The position numbers and the translations under genes were made by a program. This document shows, in pieces, positions 44,305-53,139 of a stretch of 64,000 bases of DNA. The stretch spans positions 40,253 through 104,252 of the forward strand of contig JAKLPV010000027.1 in NCBI GenBank assembly GCA_022013685.1, written 5' to 3'. Origin of the DNA: Anaerolineae bacterium. Lineage in GTDB: Bacteria; Chloroflexota; Anaerolineae; Anaerolineales; Villigracilaceae. The notes beneath the pieces were generated by a model that saw nothing but the letters and a program-made list of their open reading frames with translations, searched no databases and was not told the origin of the DNA. Every line of letters starts with the position of its first letter. Within the stretch, counting starts at the first letter, position 1.

Positions 44305-44910
44305 ATGATTCTCCCCGACCCCATCCAAAACCTGATTACAGCTTTCGAGCGCCTGCCTGGCATCGGACCAAAATCTGCCTCGCGGCTGGCCTTTCACCTG
44401 CTGCGCGCGCCGGAAGATACGTCCACGCAACTGGCCGACGCCCTGAATGCGCTCAAATCGCAAACGGCTTTTTGCCCCGAATGTTTTAATATCATGCTGG
44501 CCGGACGCGAAGTCTGCGAAGTATGCGCTAGCCCGCAGCGCGATAACACCGTCATTTGCGTGGTTGAAGAGCCACTTGATGTGCTGGCGCTCGAACGGGT
44601 TGGCGCGTTCAGGGGCAAATACCATGTCTTGCACGGCGTGCTTTCGCCCATCGAGGGCGTCGGGCCGGACGACCTGAAGATCAAGCCCCTTTTGGGACGC
44701 GTGGCACGCGGCGATGTGAACGAAATCATCCTGGCCACCAACCCCAGCATGGAAGGTGACGCCACGGCTTTGTACCTGCGCCAGCAGTTGCAGCAGTTTG
44801 GGGTGCATGTCACCCGTCTGGCGCGCGGTTTGCCTGCCGGCGGTGATCTGGAGTATGCCGATCAGAACACCCTGCTGCGGGCGCTTTCCGGGCGGCAGGA
44901 GATGAACTGA
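44305..44910 (+). CDS. recR: Recombination protein RecR
   Basis: A 201-residue protein of the RecFOR pathway. The HhH motif is ERLPGIGPKSASRLAFHLL (~10-30), then a C4 zinc finger (CPEC...CEVC, ~57-73), a Toprim domain starting VICVVEEPLDVLALER, and the C-terminal GLPAGGDLEYAD motif. Full length. Confidence 0.95.
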   Translation: MILPDPIQNLITAFERLPGIGPKSASRLAFHLLRAPEDTSTQLADALNALKSQTAFCPECFNIMLAGREVCEVCASPQRDNTVICVVEEPLDVLALERVGAFRGKYHVLHGVLSPIEGVGPDDLKIKPLLGRVARGDVNEIILATNPSMEGDATALYLRQQLQQFGVHVTRLARGLPAGGDLEYADQNTLLRALSGRQEMN

Positions 44911-44917
44911 TCGAGCA

Positions 44918-45364
44918 ATGCCGACCCATTACCCCGGCTCTCCCGAACAGATTCGCGCGCTAAACGCTTATATCCGCCTGACACGGGCGGTGGAGGCGCT
45001 TAGCGCGCGCTTGCTTTCCGGCGAAAAGCTGGAAGGTCTGACCGTAAGCCAGTTGGGCGTGCTGGATGCCTTGCTCTATCTGGGGCCGATGTATCAGAAA
45101 GACCTGGCGGAGAAAATTCTCAAATCAAGCGGCAACCTGACGCTGGTGATCGACAATCTCGAAAAACGCGGGCTGGTTCAGCGCACGCGCCAGGTAGAGG
45201 ACCGGCGTTTTGTGAGCATTTGCCTGACCGAGGCTGGCCGGGCGCTGATCGAGCGGGTCATGCCGCGCCACGCCGATGAAATTACGGCTGTCATGTCTGC
45301 GCTGACGCCTGAAGAGCAGCAAACCCTGGGGGAGTTGTGCAAAAAGCTGGGGCTTTCTCTTTAA
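44918..45364 (+). CDS. MarR-family transcription regulator
   Basis: A 148-residue winged-helix regulator: SQLGVLDALLYLGPMYQKDL, ILKSSGNLTLVIDNLEKRGLV (recognition helix) and the wing RTRQVEDRRFVSICLTEAG. No ligand is evident. It follows recR by 7 bases and ends in a 4-base convergent overlap with the membrane protein gene downstream. Confidence 0.9.
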   Translation: MPTHYPGSPEQIRALNAYIRLTRAVEALSARLLSGEKLEGLTVSQLGVLDALLYLGPMYQKDLAEKILKSSGNLTLVIDNLEKRGLVQRTRQVEDRRFVSICLTEAGRALIERVMPRHADEITAVMSALTPEEQQTLGELCKKLGLSL

Positions 45365-46947
45365 TCCATCACGTATGAATAGCAGTTGTAGGTTTCGCCA
45401 AGCGGCGTGGTGACGCTGCTTCGGTAGTCCTTGTCTGCGAATTCGTAACCGCTCAAATTGAACGGCGCCAGGCTGCGCGCAGCGAGATAGCGCGAAAGGT
45501 GGAAGGTGCGCCAGTCTGCCGATTCATCCTCGGCGCGGGAGGCGGCCCGGTCGTCGAAACAGGCCAGCGCTGCGCCGACCCGGTCGCGGGTGGCTGCGTC
45601 CAGTGTTTTGGATTGGTAAAAACCCGCTAAAACGGGAACGGCATCGGTCGAGAGTGAGGCCAGGTAGCCGACATCCAGCCGATCTCCCTGCACATGGCGG
45701 GCGATGTTCTGGCGGACGATAAACCCGTCAACATTCATAAGGCATAAACTGGTAGCGAAGCCAAGCGCGGCGATGACGGCCGCCAGGGCAAAGGCGCGCT
45801 GGCGGTTGCGCAATTCAAGGATGATGGTGGCCAGCAGCAGCAGGCCGAGCCAAATGATGAAGACGTGGGTGTAGGTGCGAAGGCGGGTGAAGCCGTAAGC
45901 CATTTCGTACAGCATCAGGCGTTGGAAGGCCGAGGCGAGCATGACGCCGACCATTGCCACCAAAAAGATGCCCAGGCCGGAAAAAATTGGTTGTTGTCTG
46001 CCTTCGCCGCGGCGGGTAATGGCGCTCAGACCCAGGAAAAGCAGCAGGCTGAAGAACGCCACCGTGACGAGTTCGCCGAAGCCGTTGCGGGCGTAGTCGG
46101 CGTAGGTGTAACCGTCGAGCTTGATGTTTTGCAGGCCGCCAAAGAAATATTGAAACTGAATAAAGACAAAACTGGCAAAGAGCAGGTTGATGCTGCCGAG
46201 CACGATGGCCGATTCGGTAAAGCCGAGAAAAGCCGGGATGAGTGGTTTTTCAAGCCCGATCAGTTTTTCATCCATGGCAGGTTTGGCGGCGTGCAGTAGC
46301 AGACCGGCCAGCGCGTAAGCCAGGATGGAAATATAAACCAGGCGGAAGATATATTCAGGTAGTTTTTCGAGGCTGAAGAGTTTGATCAGATCGTCGATGC
46401 GCTGAGAAAAAACCATATCGGCGGAGGCCAGCAGGACGGTGAAGAAGGCAAGCACCGGGATGGCAAAAAGCAGCCCGCGCACGACCGGCCAAAAGGCGGA
46501 AGGGGGTTTCTCGACCGGGTCTGTCTCAGCCTTCGTTTTGTTGACCTGGGTCTGGAAGATGAGCGGCTCGGCGATCAGGCTGAAGAGCATACGAAAGAAG
46601 CCGGCAAAATAATCGGCCAGGCTGTAGAGCGGCCAGCGCCCTGATTGATATGTCAGCGCCAGGATGACCATCAGCGCCAGGGTCAGGCTGTAGCCGAGGA
46701 AGGCTGTCAGCGGTTCGAGGCGCACGAAGGTGAAGAACGCAAAAAAGGCGATTGGCGCGAGCAGCAACCAGGTATTGCGGGCCGGGCGGATTTGCCCCTT
46801 CCAGAGCAGCAGGATGCCGCCTGTCAGGGTCAGGGCGCTGAAGATGAGGAAGGAAACGCCAGGAGAGATAACGTCCCAGAAGAGCAGGTCGAAGGCCCAG
46901 CCCAGCGCAAAGACCAGAAACCAGAGTCGGGTTGAATATTTTTGCAT
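45361..46947 (-). CDS. DUF4153/DUF4173-type polytopic membrane protein
   Basis: A 528-residue protein with about eleven or twelve membrane helices and a ~110-residue C-terminal outer part containing R-A-E-D-E-S-A-D-W-R. The helix pattern, with YEMAYGFTRLRTYTHVFIIWLG and the NVDGFIVRQNIAR segment, matches DUF4173. The start at 46947 has GGAGG five bases upstream; the open frame further upstream is not used. Function unknown. Confidence 0.85.
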   Translation of the reverse strand: MQKYSTRLWFLVFALGWAFDLLFWDVISPGVSFLIFSALTLTGGILLLWKGQIRPARNTWLLLAPIAFFAFFTFVRLEPLTAFLGYSLTLALMVILALTYQSGRWPLYSLADYFAGFFRMLFSLIAEPLIFQTQVNKTKAETDPVEKPPSAFWPVVRGLLFAIPVLAFFTVLLASADMVFSQRIDDLIKLFSLEKLPEYIFRLVYISILAYALAGLLLHAAKPAMDEKLIGLEKPLIPAFLGFTESAIVLGSINLLFASFVFIQFQYFFGGLQNIKLDGYTYADYARNGFGELVTVAFFSLLLFLGLSAITRRGEGRQQPIFSGLGIFLVAMVGVMLASAFQRLMLYEMAYGFTRLRTYTHVFIIWLGLLLLATIILELRNRQRAFALAAVIAALGFATSLCLMNVDGFIVRQNIARHVQGDRLDVGYLASLSTDAVPVLAGFYQSKTLDAATRDRVGAALACFDDRAASRAEDESADWRTFHLSRYLAARSLAPFNLSGYEFADKDYRSSVTTPLGETYNCYSYVMD

Positions 46948-47130
46948 GATGCCTCCAATGTGGTGGTTCAGACAGCCGCGGGCTAAGGGTGAAGCCGGAT
47001 GTCTGAACAGGTGTAAATCTCTTTCGAATTTCGTCAAAGTATGCCGGTGTTTGGCTGGCAAGGTCTATCAGATGGCTTTTGAGAGTCTCCCGAGAAAACT
47101 TACAATTCGATTAGAACCGAATTCGGTCTA

Positions 47131-47158
47131 TTGACGTCCGATTTTGATAGGGTATAAT
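47131..47158 (+). promoter_or_regulatory. Strong promoter of the leader-peptide unit
   Basis: TTGACG, 16 bases, TATAAT. Transcription would start near 47165, about 58 bases before the 20-codon ORF. The rest of the gap 46948-47130 shows nothing else I can support. Confidence 0.8.
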
Positions 47159-47222
47159 CTGTTTATCTTTGCAGTTTAACAATTCATTTATTCACTTGCT
47201 ATCCTAATGAAAGGAGGAGGTG

Positions 47223-47285
47223 ATGTCTCACATGGACAGTAACAGTATCCAACGTGGCGCTATGGCATCCCTCCTCGCACGATAA
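47223..47285 (+). CDS. 20-codon leader-like peptide
   Basis: ATG at 47223 preceded by AAAGGAGGAGGTG, a near-perfect SD, and ending in TAA. The peptide starts M-S-H-M-D-S-N-S-I-Q and ends S-L-L-A-R. GAGGAGG of the SD (47214-47220) is complementary to CCTCCTC at 47270-47276 inside the ORF, so the mRNA could hide its own SD. No structural gene follows on this strand for 1.5 kb, so this is either a stand-alone small protein, a regulatory RNA, or the leader of a lost gene. Confidence 0.55.
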   Translation: MSHMDSNSIQRGAMASLLAR

Positions 47286-47301
47286 AGGAAGCCATAGCGC
47301 C
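47256..47301 (+). promoter_or_regulatory. Stem-loop spanning the leader ORF end
   Basis: GGCGCTATGGC (47256-47266) pairs with GCCATAGCGCC (47291-47301), a perfect 11-bp stem. The 24-base loop carries the CCTCCTC anti-SD and the ORF stop codon. Confidence 0.75.
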
Positions 47302-47307
47302 GAAGCC

Positions 47308-47334
47308 GAGTGCCGCCCCTTGTGGGCGGCACTC
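47308..47334. terminator. GC-rich terminator-like hairpin
   Basis: GAGTGCCGCCC-CTTGT-GGGCGGCACTC, a perfect 11-bp stem shared by the leader unit on the + strand and the pfk remnant on the - strand. T runs are weak on both sides. Confidence 0.7.
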
Positions 47335-47338
47335 TGCT

Positions 47339-47548
<210 letters not shown>

Positions 47549-48739
47549 TTACGGTATCGAGAACATAAACCGCCAGGAAGAATCGCCTTCCTGTTTCATT
47601 TGCGTGCTGGAGCCGACCACTTCGAACCAGGTATTGCCCGGCTTGAGTGGGAAAGGCTCACCGTCTGGCCCGACCAGGGTGAACAATTGGTCGATGGCGT
47701 TGCGGTACCAGGTCAGCTCGAACATTTCGCCATAACGGAATAAATAAGCCTTGCCCGGCCCGCTGGCGACGATATCCACAATTTCGGGCTTGAGCGAGAA
47801 ATACTGGTGGGTGATGTAGAGCACCACCACGTTGTCAGCGGTGATGGGCTGGTCGGTCAGGCGGTCGGTCAGGGGCGCGTAAACTTCCTTGGCCCCATCC
47901 AGGTCATTCTGGGTATCGGAATAACGCGAGTATTTTTCGGTTTGGAAGTCATAATCCCAACGGTTGTAGATGGCTCCCGAATAGCGGATAAAGATCTGCC
48001 GTCCGGGCGCGCCATCCACTTCCAGATCATACAAGAAGCGGAATCCATCCAGGTTCTGGCGGGTGTTGCCACCAGGGACTTTCTTTTCATTGATCCAACT
48101 GGTCAGCCCGGCGGTATCTGCCATCAGGTAATTGGCGCCGTTTGGCTCGAAGCGGCACATCGGCGGGCAGGCGCTTTCGATGATCAGCCGGTCGGCGTAA
48201 TTCTGGTTGAAAAGCAGGTTGCGCACGCGGTAATCGGCAGAGCCAAAGGCAAAATTGGGCTTGTACATTTGCATCAGGCGGTGATCGAAGAACCGGCCCG
48301 AGCGGATCGGCCCGACCATTTCGGCCTCGTTGCCCAGGAAGATAGCCGCAAAACGGGTGGTGCCTTCCTCGATGTAATACTCATAGACATGGTCGGCCAG
48401 CGAAAGCCCCCATTGCGGACGGTATTCGCGCGGCAAGTTGGCGACCTTGATCATTAACGGACGACGCTCAAGCAGGGATGGGTCTTCGACCTTCAGCCCG
48501 GTCAGCGGGTTGACGTTATCGGGAAAATCCGAAGGCCCATAGCCTCCTGCCGGAAAATCGCGTGTCGGCGTGGGAGTGGCGGTCGGGGTGCTGGTTTCAG
48601 TTGGGGTTGGTGTCTGGGTTGCGGTGGCGGTCAGGGTCGGGGTGCTGGTTGGGGTTGGCGTGGGTGTGGGCGGGGCGAAAAGTTGCCCGCAGCCGGCCAG
48701 GCCCAGAGTCAGCACAGATAAGATCAGAAATCGCTTCAT
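47549..48739 (-). CDS. DUF3048 lipoprotein
   Basis: A 396-residue lipoprotein (lipobox LAGC near residue 17) with a TPTPT-type linker (~25-65) and a DUF3048 body (NPLTGLKVEDPSLLERRPLMI; then EYYIEEGTTRFAAIFLG and VGPIRSGRFFDHRL) as in YerB. The C-terminal half is beta-rich (LFRYGEMFELTWYRNAIDQL). Outer-face protein of unknown role. The start is the ATG of M-K-R-F-L-I, which has GGAGGTTTCC before it; the longer open frame overlaps the divergent gene. Confidence 0.88.
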   Translation of the reverse strand: MKRFLILSVLTLGLAGCGQLFAPPTPTPTPTSTPTLTATATQTPTPTETSTPTATPTPTRDFPAGGYGPSDFPDNVNPLTGLKVEDPSLLERRPLMIKVANLPREYRPQWGLSLADHVYEYYIEEGTTRFAAIFLGNEAEMVGPIRSGRFFDHRLMQMYKPNFAFGSADYRVRNLLFNQNYADRLIIESACPPMCRFEPNGANYLMADTAGLTSWINEKKVPGGNTRQNLDGFRFLYDLEVDGAPGRQIFIRYSGAIYNRWDYDFQTEKYSRYSDTQNDLDGAKEVYAPLTDRLTDQPITADNVVVLYITHQYFSLKPEIVDIVASGPGKAYLFRYGEMFELTWYRNAIDQLFTLVGPDGEPFPLKPGNTWFEVVGSSTQMKQEGDSSWRFMFSIP

Positions 48740-48776
48740 GGAAACCTCCGAATTTCGATAATCATACCGCAATTTC

Positions 48777-48805
48777 TTGCCATCGCTCACCCTTGCCCAT
48801 ATAAT
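48777..48805 (+). promoter_or_regulatory. Promoter abutting the DUF2085 gene
   Basis: TTGCCA, 17 bases, TATAAT, with only 6 bases between the -10 element and the ATG at 48812. A start site at the usual distance would give a leaderless mRNA, consistent with the absence of an SD. Confidence 0.65.
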
Positions 48806-48811
48806 GAACGG

Positions 48812-49633
48812 ATGCAAATTGCCCATAAACTCGCCAACTGGCTCGTGCCCATTGCGGCAGTCGTCCTGCTCTCCGTCTGGCTCTGGATCTCGCCGCCCGG
48901 AATTCTTGGCAAGGCCGATGCGCTCGGCTATGCAGTCTGCCATCGTCTCGACGAACGCTCCTTCCACCTGGATGACGGAACTCAATCGCCGCTGTGCGCG
49001 CGTTGTTCAGGGATGTACCTGGGAGCGGTGCTGGGAATCGCCTTCCAGTTCGTTACATCCAAACGCCTGGCCGGGATGCCGCGCTGGACGATCATCCTGC
49101 CGCTGGCGATTTTTGCCGCTGCCTTCGCCGTGGACGGGGTCAACTCCTATCTCTATTTGATGAAAACCGTCACGCCGGGCCGCCTGGACTGGATTCCGAG
49201 CCTGTACACACCCAGCAATACCCTGCGCCTGTGGACCGGTACCGGGGTCGGTTTGGCGATGGCGATTGCCGTCTTCCCGGCCTTCAACCAGACCTTCTGG
49301 CGCAGTTGGGACAATCGCCCGGCCATGACCTGGCGCAATTTCCCGATCCTGCTCGCGCTGGCGGTCAGCCTGGTGCTGCTCGTCCTGCCTGAATGGGATT
49401 GGGTGCTTTACCCGGCCTATCTGCTCAGCGCCAGCGGCGTCCTGCTGCTGCTGACGATGGTCTACGCCATGGTCTGGGCCATGCTGATGCGCATCGAAAA
49501 TACCTTTGACTCGTGGCGCGAGATCGGCATTCCCCTGCTGGCCGGGCTGACAATTGCCCTGCTGCAAATCACTGCCATCGATATCTTCCGCCTGTGGTTG
49601 ACCGGCACCTGGGGCGGCTTTCCGCTGGGATAG
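48812..49633 (+). CDS. DUF2085 membrane protein
   Basis: A 273-residue protein with about six or seven membrane helices. The DUF2085 signature is clear: C-H-R-L-D-E-R-S-F, then PLCARCSGMYLGAVLG with paired Cys, which may bind metal. Function unknown. Its mRNA is probably leaderless. Confidence 0.85.
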   Translation: MQIAHKLANWLVPIAAVVLLSVWLWISPPGILGKADALGYAVCHRLDERSFHLDDGTQSPLCARCSGMYLGAVLGIAFQFVTSKRLAGMPRWTIILPLAIFAAAFAVDGVNSYLYLMKTVTPGRLDWIPSLYTPSNTLRLWTGTGVGLAMAIAVFPAFNQTFWRSWDNRPAMTWRNFPILLALAVSLVLLVLPEWDWVLYPAYLLSASGVLLLLTMVYAMVWAMLMRIENTFDSWREIGIPLLAGLTIALLQITAIDIFRLWLTGTWGGFPLG

Positions 49634-49749
49634 GCGGGCAAGGAATATCAGTTCTTGAAAGTTTAAGAAACCTGGTAAAACCCGGGACGTATACCTTTAT
49701 GAATTTTGATAAAATGAAAGCGCTTATCGATTCTTGAAAGGACTCGCCC

Positions 49750-50322
49750 ATGGAACTGCTAACCGGAATCTTCTCTGCCTTCGGCCTTTCGGCCAGCGCC
49801 GGGCTGAACGCTTATATCCCGCTGATGGTGATCGCCGTCATCGCCCGTTATACCGATTGGTTCACCCTGCAAGCCCCCTTCGATACCCTGACCAATCCCT
49901 GGATCATGATCCTGATCGGTGTGTTGATCATTATCGAATTCCTGGCTGATAGCTTTCCGGCGGTCAACCACATCAACGACGCAATTCAGACCTTCATCCG
50001 CCCGGTGGCCGGCGCCATCGTCTTTGCCGCCTCGGCCCAGGTGTTGACGGATGTCTCGCCGGTAATCTCGCTGGCGAGCGGGCTGTTGGTCGCGGGCGGG
50101 GTACATACCATCAAAGCGGCGGCAGTCCGCCCGGCGGTCACGGCCACCACCGGCGGCGCAGCCAATCCGCTGGTCAGCATCACCGAAGATATCATCGCGA
50201 CCATGACATCGATCCTGGCAATGCTCATCCCGATCCTGATGGCCGCGTTGCTGATCATCCTGGCATCCCTTTTGATCTGGTGGCTGGTGCGCCGCATGAG
50301 CCGCGCCAGGGCTGTATCGTAA
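49750..50322 (+). CDS. DUF4126 membrane protein
   Basis: A 190-residue protein with four or five membrane helices. GLSASAGLNAYIPLMVIA near the N-terminus and the central VAGGVHTIKAAAVRPAVTA are typical of DUF4126. AAGGA precedes the ATG. Function unknown. Confidence 0.85.
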   Translation: MELLTGIFSAFGLSASAGLNAYIPLMVIAVIARYTDWFTLQAPFDTLTNPWIMILIGVLIIIEFLADSFPAVNHINDAIQTFIRPVAGAIVFAASAQVLTDVSPVISLASGLLVAGGVHTIKAAAVRPAVTATTGGAANPLVSITEDIIATMTSILAMLIPILMAALLIILASLLIWWLVRRMSRARAVS

Positions 50323-50332
50323 ACGAGGCAAA

Positions 50333-50806
50333 ATGACCGATATACGTTCCCAACTGATTGCAGAACTCCAGCAGGCGCGCTCAGAAATGATCGCCCAGTT
50401 GGATGAGATCGATAAAAACCGCAAAATCTATCCGCTCTGGACGATTCGCGAAATCCTGGCCCACATCACCGGTTGGGATGACGCCATTATCGCCTCGCTC
50501 AGCGCCCATATTGCCGGGCGCGAACCCGGCACACCTGCCATGCGCGGTCTTGATGTTTATAACGCCGAAACCGTCGCCACCCGCGAAGGACTGGATTACG
50601 ATCACATCTACCGCGAATACATCCGCACTCGCGACATCTTAATCGATTTGATTGGCGGTATGCCGCTAGAAAAAGCCGCGCAGCCCTTCACCATGCTCTG
50701 GGGCGATCAGGGCGACTTGAAAATCCTGCTTACAGTTTTTATCGAGCATGAAATCGAACATGCTGGCGACGTGCGCAAGATTATCAGCGACTCAGTCGCC
50801 GCCTGA
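50333..50806 (+). CDS. DinB-like/ClbS-type four-helix protein
   Basis: A 157-residue protein of the DinB superfamily, ClbS/DfsB side. LWTIREILAHITGWDDAI gives the first metal-site His; HIYREYI and a C-terminal IEHEIEHAGDV give further His residues. Possible metal-dependent thiol transferase or protective hydrolase; substrate unknown. It follows DUF4126 by 10 bases. Confidence 0.78.
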   Translation: MTDIRSQLIAELQQARSEMIAQLDEIDKNRKIYPLWTIREILAHITGWDDAIIASLSAHIAGREPGTPAMRGLDVYNAETVATREGLDYDHIYREYIRTRDILIDLIGGMPLEKAAQPFTMLWGDQGDLKILLTVFIEHEIEHAGDVRKIISDSVAA

Positions 50807-50816
50807 TCCTGAAAAA

Positions 50817-50884
50817 TTAACGCAAAGACGCTAAGCCGCTAAGAGTTTATGAAAAACCTTTGCGCCTTGGCGTCTTTGCGTTAA
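50817..50884. repeat. AACGCAAAGACGC inverted repeat
   Basis: TTAACGCAAAGACGC is mirrored exactly by GCGTCTTTGCGTTAA (15 bp) around a 38-base centre with its own GCGCC/GCCGC matter. It lies between convergent genes and can act as a terminator. Repeats with this CAAAGACGC core occur in many bacterial genomes. Confidence 0.75.
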
Positions 50885-50897
50885 AGACGTTCCGGGT

Positions 50898-51287
50898 TTA
50901 CTCTACGAAAATCTCGACGTGTTCGCCGTCTTTCTCGTCGATTACGTCAATGATCTTGCCGGTCATGCCAGAGCGCAGGGCCTCCATGATGGTTGACATA
51001 TCGACCCCGTTCACTTCGGCGGCAAAATGCGCCCCGATCTTCATTCCGGCGTCCAGCAGGTTAAGCGGCAACTGCACCGTTGCCTTGGCGCGCCCGGTGG
51101 CGACATCGGTCACGCGCACCCTTAACCAGCGCGCCCCGCCAAACCCGCGCGAAATATTACCACCGCCTGGGCCGCCCGGGCGGCGGCTTTCACTCAAAGT
51201 GGACAGTAACTTCGCGCCTTCTTCCGCGCTTATTTTGCCTTCATCGATCATCTTCAAGATTTTCATTCGTTCTTCAGTGGTTGCCAT
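50898..51287 (-). CDS. Small protein with N-terminal SHOCT-like helical module
   Basis: A 129-residue protein. The first ~35 residues (EERMKILKMIDEGKISAEEG, then AKLLSTL) are the helical-hairpin module shared with the three genes upstream; a Gly/Pro-rich linker follows, then a ~75-residue domain (WLRVRVTDVATGRAKATVQL) seen in LiaX/YvlB-like proteins. It is the last gene of the 53.8-50.9 kb operon. Confidence 0.8.
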   Translation of the reverse strand: MATTEERMKILKMIDEGKISAEEGAKLLSTLSESRRPGGPGGGNISRGFGGARWLRVRVTDVATGRAKATVQLPLNLLDAGMKIGAHFAAEVNGVDMSTIMEALRSGMTGKIIDVIDEKDGEHVEIFVE

Positions 51288-51297
51288 TATGCGCCTC

Positions 51298-51924
51298 CTA
51301 CCCGATATAGACGTTCACTTTATTACCGTCTTCACCTTCATCTACTTGCACCACGATCGGTTCTGTACTGGTGGTTTCGTTCATCACCTGCAAAACCATA
51401 TCGGCTTTTTCGCGTTCGTTACGCGGAATATTGCTTTTAAATGTATTCATCAGCCAGCGCGCCAGGTCGAGCGGGAACCCAAGCATAATGCGGCCCGGTT
51501 TTTGGCCCGGCTTCTGCTGAACATCGACATACACCCAGCTTGATTTCTGGCTGGCCGCGCCCAGCGTAAGCAGTAAAATTCCCAACAACAGGGCCGGGAA
51601 GAGCAGGCAGTAGAACATAACACCCATTGAACCTGTTTCGATCGATTGGTACATCAGCCAGGCGACCAGGACGGTCAGGAATGTCCCGCCAAAGAGCGGG
51701 ATGACGTAAAACGAGCGTACCCGCCGTTTAAGCCGTTCCACCACCGGGTCGGGCGGAGCGGGCTGCCATTCGGCCCCGCCGCTTGATTCCGTTTCAAGGA
51801 GGGGAGTCTCAGCCTCGACATCTTCATCCTGGGCCAGGGCTTGCATCAATTTCAGGCCCTCCTCGGCGGTAATTTTGCCCTCGTCGATCATTTTTAAGAT
51901 TTGGGCGCGTTCACTATCGGTCAT
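51298..51924 (-). CDS. SHOCT-like module membrane protein
   Basis: A 208-residue protein: N-terminal shared module (SERAQILKMIDEGKITAEEG), an acidic linker, two membrane helices (~80-130) and a C-terminal beta-strand-rich domain ending in acidic residues (DEGEDGNKVNVYIG) like that of the next gene's product (EKDGEHVEIFVE). Confidence 0.8.
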   Translation of the reverse strand: MTDSERAQILKMIDEGKITAEEGLKLMQALAQDEDVEAETPLLETESSGGAEWQPAPPDPVVERLKRRVRSFYVIPLFGGTFLTVLVAWLMYQSIETGSMGVMFYCLLFPALLLGILLLTLGAASQKSSWVYVDVQQKPGQKPGRIMLGFPLDLARWLMNTFKSNIPRNEREKADMVLQVMNETTSTEPIVVQVDEGEDGNKVNVYIG

Positions 51925-51936
51925 CTCGGCCTCCTG

Positions 51937-53139
51937 TTATTTGCCTTCCAGCGCTGCGAGCAGTTTCTCGGCATCTTGCAGGCTGATCTTCTTCTCTTGC
52001 AACATCTTCAAAATCGTCAGGCGTTCTTCGTCGCTAACCGGTTCAGATTGCGGCCCGGCAGGCTGACCGCCAAAATTGATGTTGACCTGCTTTCGCCCGC
52101 CGCCGCCCACTGAAAATCGCTGGCGTTGTTCGGCGGCGCGAATCTTTTGCTCGGCGCGGCGCATGGCTGCTTCAGTACGGCGACCAACTTCTTCCATGCG
52201 GCGGCCCATGCGTTCGGTCTGGCGTCCGAGCCGTTCATGAATTCTTTCGTTGATTTCTTCTGCAAGGTTGGGCATTCCCGGTATTGGCGGGATGGGTGGA
52301 ATCGGTGGAATAGGTGGTATGGGCGGCACACCCGGAAAATCACGTGCGCCCCAGGCCTCCGGCCCAAAGTCGGCCATCGACTGCCACTCTTCGGCGTTGT
52401 GGGTAACAATTATGTCTGACCCGGCCGTCAGGTGAATATCAGCTTCACCCGCGCCGAGGGTTAATTGGCATGGCCCGTGCATTTCGTCCAGCTCGACACC
52501 GGGGAAATTGACCCGGATCGCGTCCATGCCGCCGCCGGTCAGGTTCAAATTTGCGCTGGCATCCAACGGCAGCCGGATCAGGATATCGCTGCCGGCGTTG
52601 ATTTTATACTTTTGTTCTGCCGCCGGAGTAACAAACAAAACAGCGTCGGCTCCAACCTGGGCTGAGAGCGCCCCGTCGACCCCGCGCACATACAGGTCTG
52701 CGCCCACGCTGCCCAGGCGGGCTTCCCCGCCGATATCTGTCAGTGAGGCGTCCCCACCCACGTTTTCGACCTGGCAAGCTCCGTTGATCGTGCGGCAGCT
52801 TAAGTCGCCACCGATGGAATTGATTTTTAATCCGCCTGCGCTGTTGACCTGTAAATCGCCGCCGACGCTTTGGATGACAACCATATTTTCAAAGACGCGC
52901 AAATCCATGTCGCCGGCAATTGCCCCAACATCCAGTTGGGATTGGCAGGGCAGGTACAGGATCAGATCATCATCGCTCTGGATCACAAAGCTATCGTCGC
53001 TTTGTGTGACTTCCAGTTTGCTGCCGCTGGTTTTGGCGCTGATTTCATTGCGTTCCCAGCCAGTGATTTGCACATCACCCTTGACCGAGGCAACCTTAAC
53101 CAGTGGGGCGGAAGAACAAGAGAACATTTCGTAGCGCAT
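51937..53139 (-). CDS. DUF4097-type beta-solenoid protein with C-terminal module
   Basis: A 400-residue protein. Residues ~10-245 form a DUF4097/adhesin-like right-handed solenoid with repeated SVGGDLQVNSAGGLKINSIG-style turns. A short PPI tandem repeat (~275-290) leads to a Arg/Glu-rich helix and finally the shared module (DEERLTILKMLQEKKISLQD). No signal peptide is visible, so it is probably cytoplasmic or membrane-associated through partners. The stop of the upstream gene overlaps its start by one base. Confidence 0.82.
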   Translation of the reverse strand: MRYEMFSCSSAPLVKVASVKGDVQITGWERNEISAKTSGSKLEVTQSDDSFVIQSDDDLILYLPCQSQLDVGAIAGDMDLRVFENMVVIQSVGGDLQVNSAGGLKINSIGGDLSCRTINGACQVENVGGDASLTDIGGEARLGSVGADLYVRGVDGALSAQVGADAVLFVTPAAEQKYKINAGSDILIRLPLDASANLNLTGGGMDAIRVNFPGVELDEMHGPCQLTLGAGEADIHLTAGSDIIVTHNAEEWQSMADFGPEAWGARDFPGVPPIPPIPPIPPIPPIPGMPNLAEEINERIHERLGRQTERMGRRMEEVGRRTEAAMRRAEQKIRAAEQRQRFSVGGGGRKQVNINFGGQPAGPQSEPVSDEERLTILKMLQEKKISLQDAEKLLAALEGK

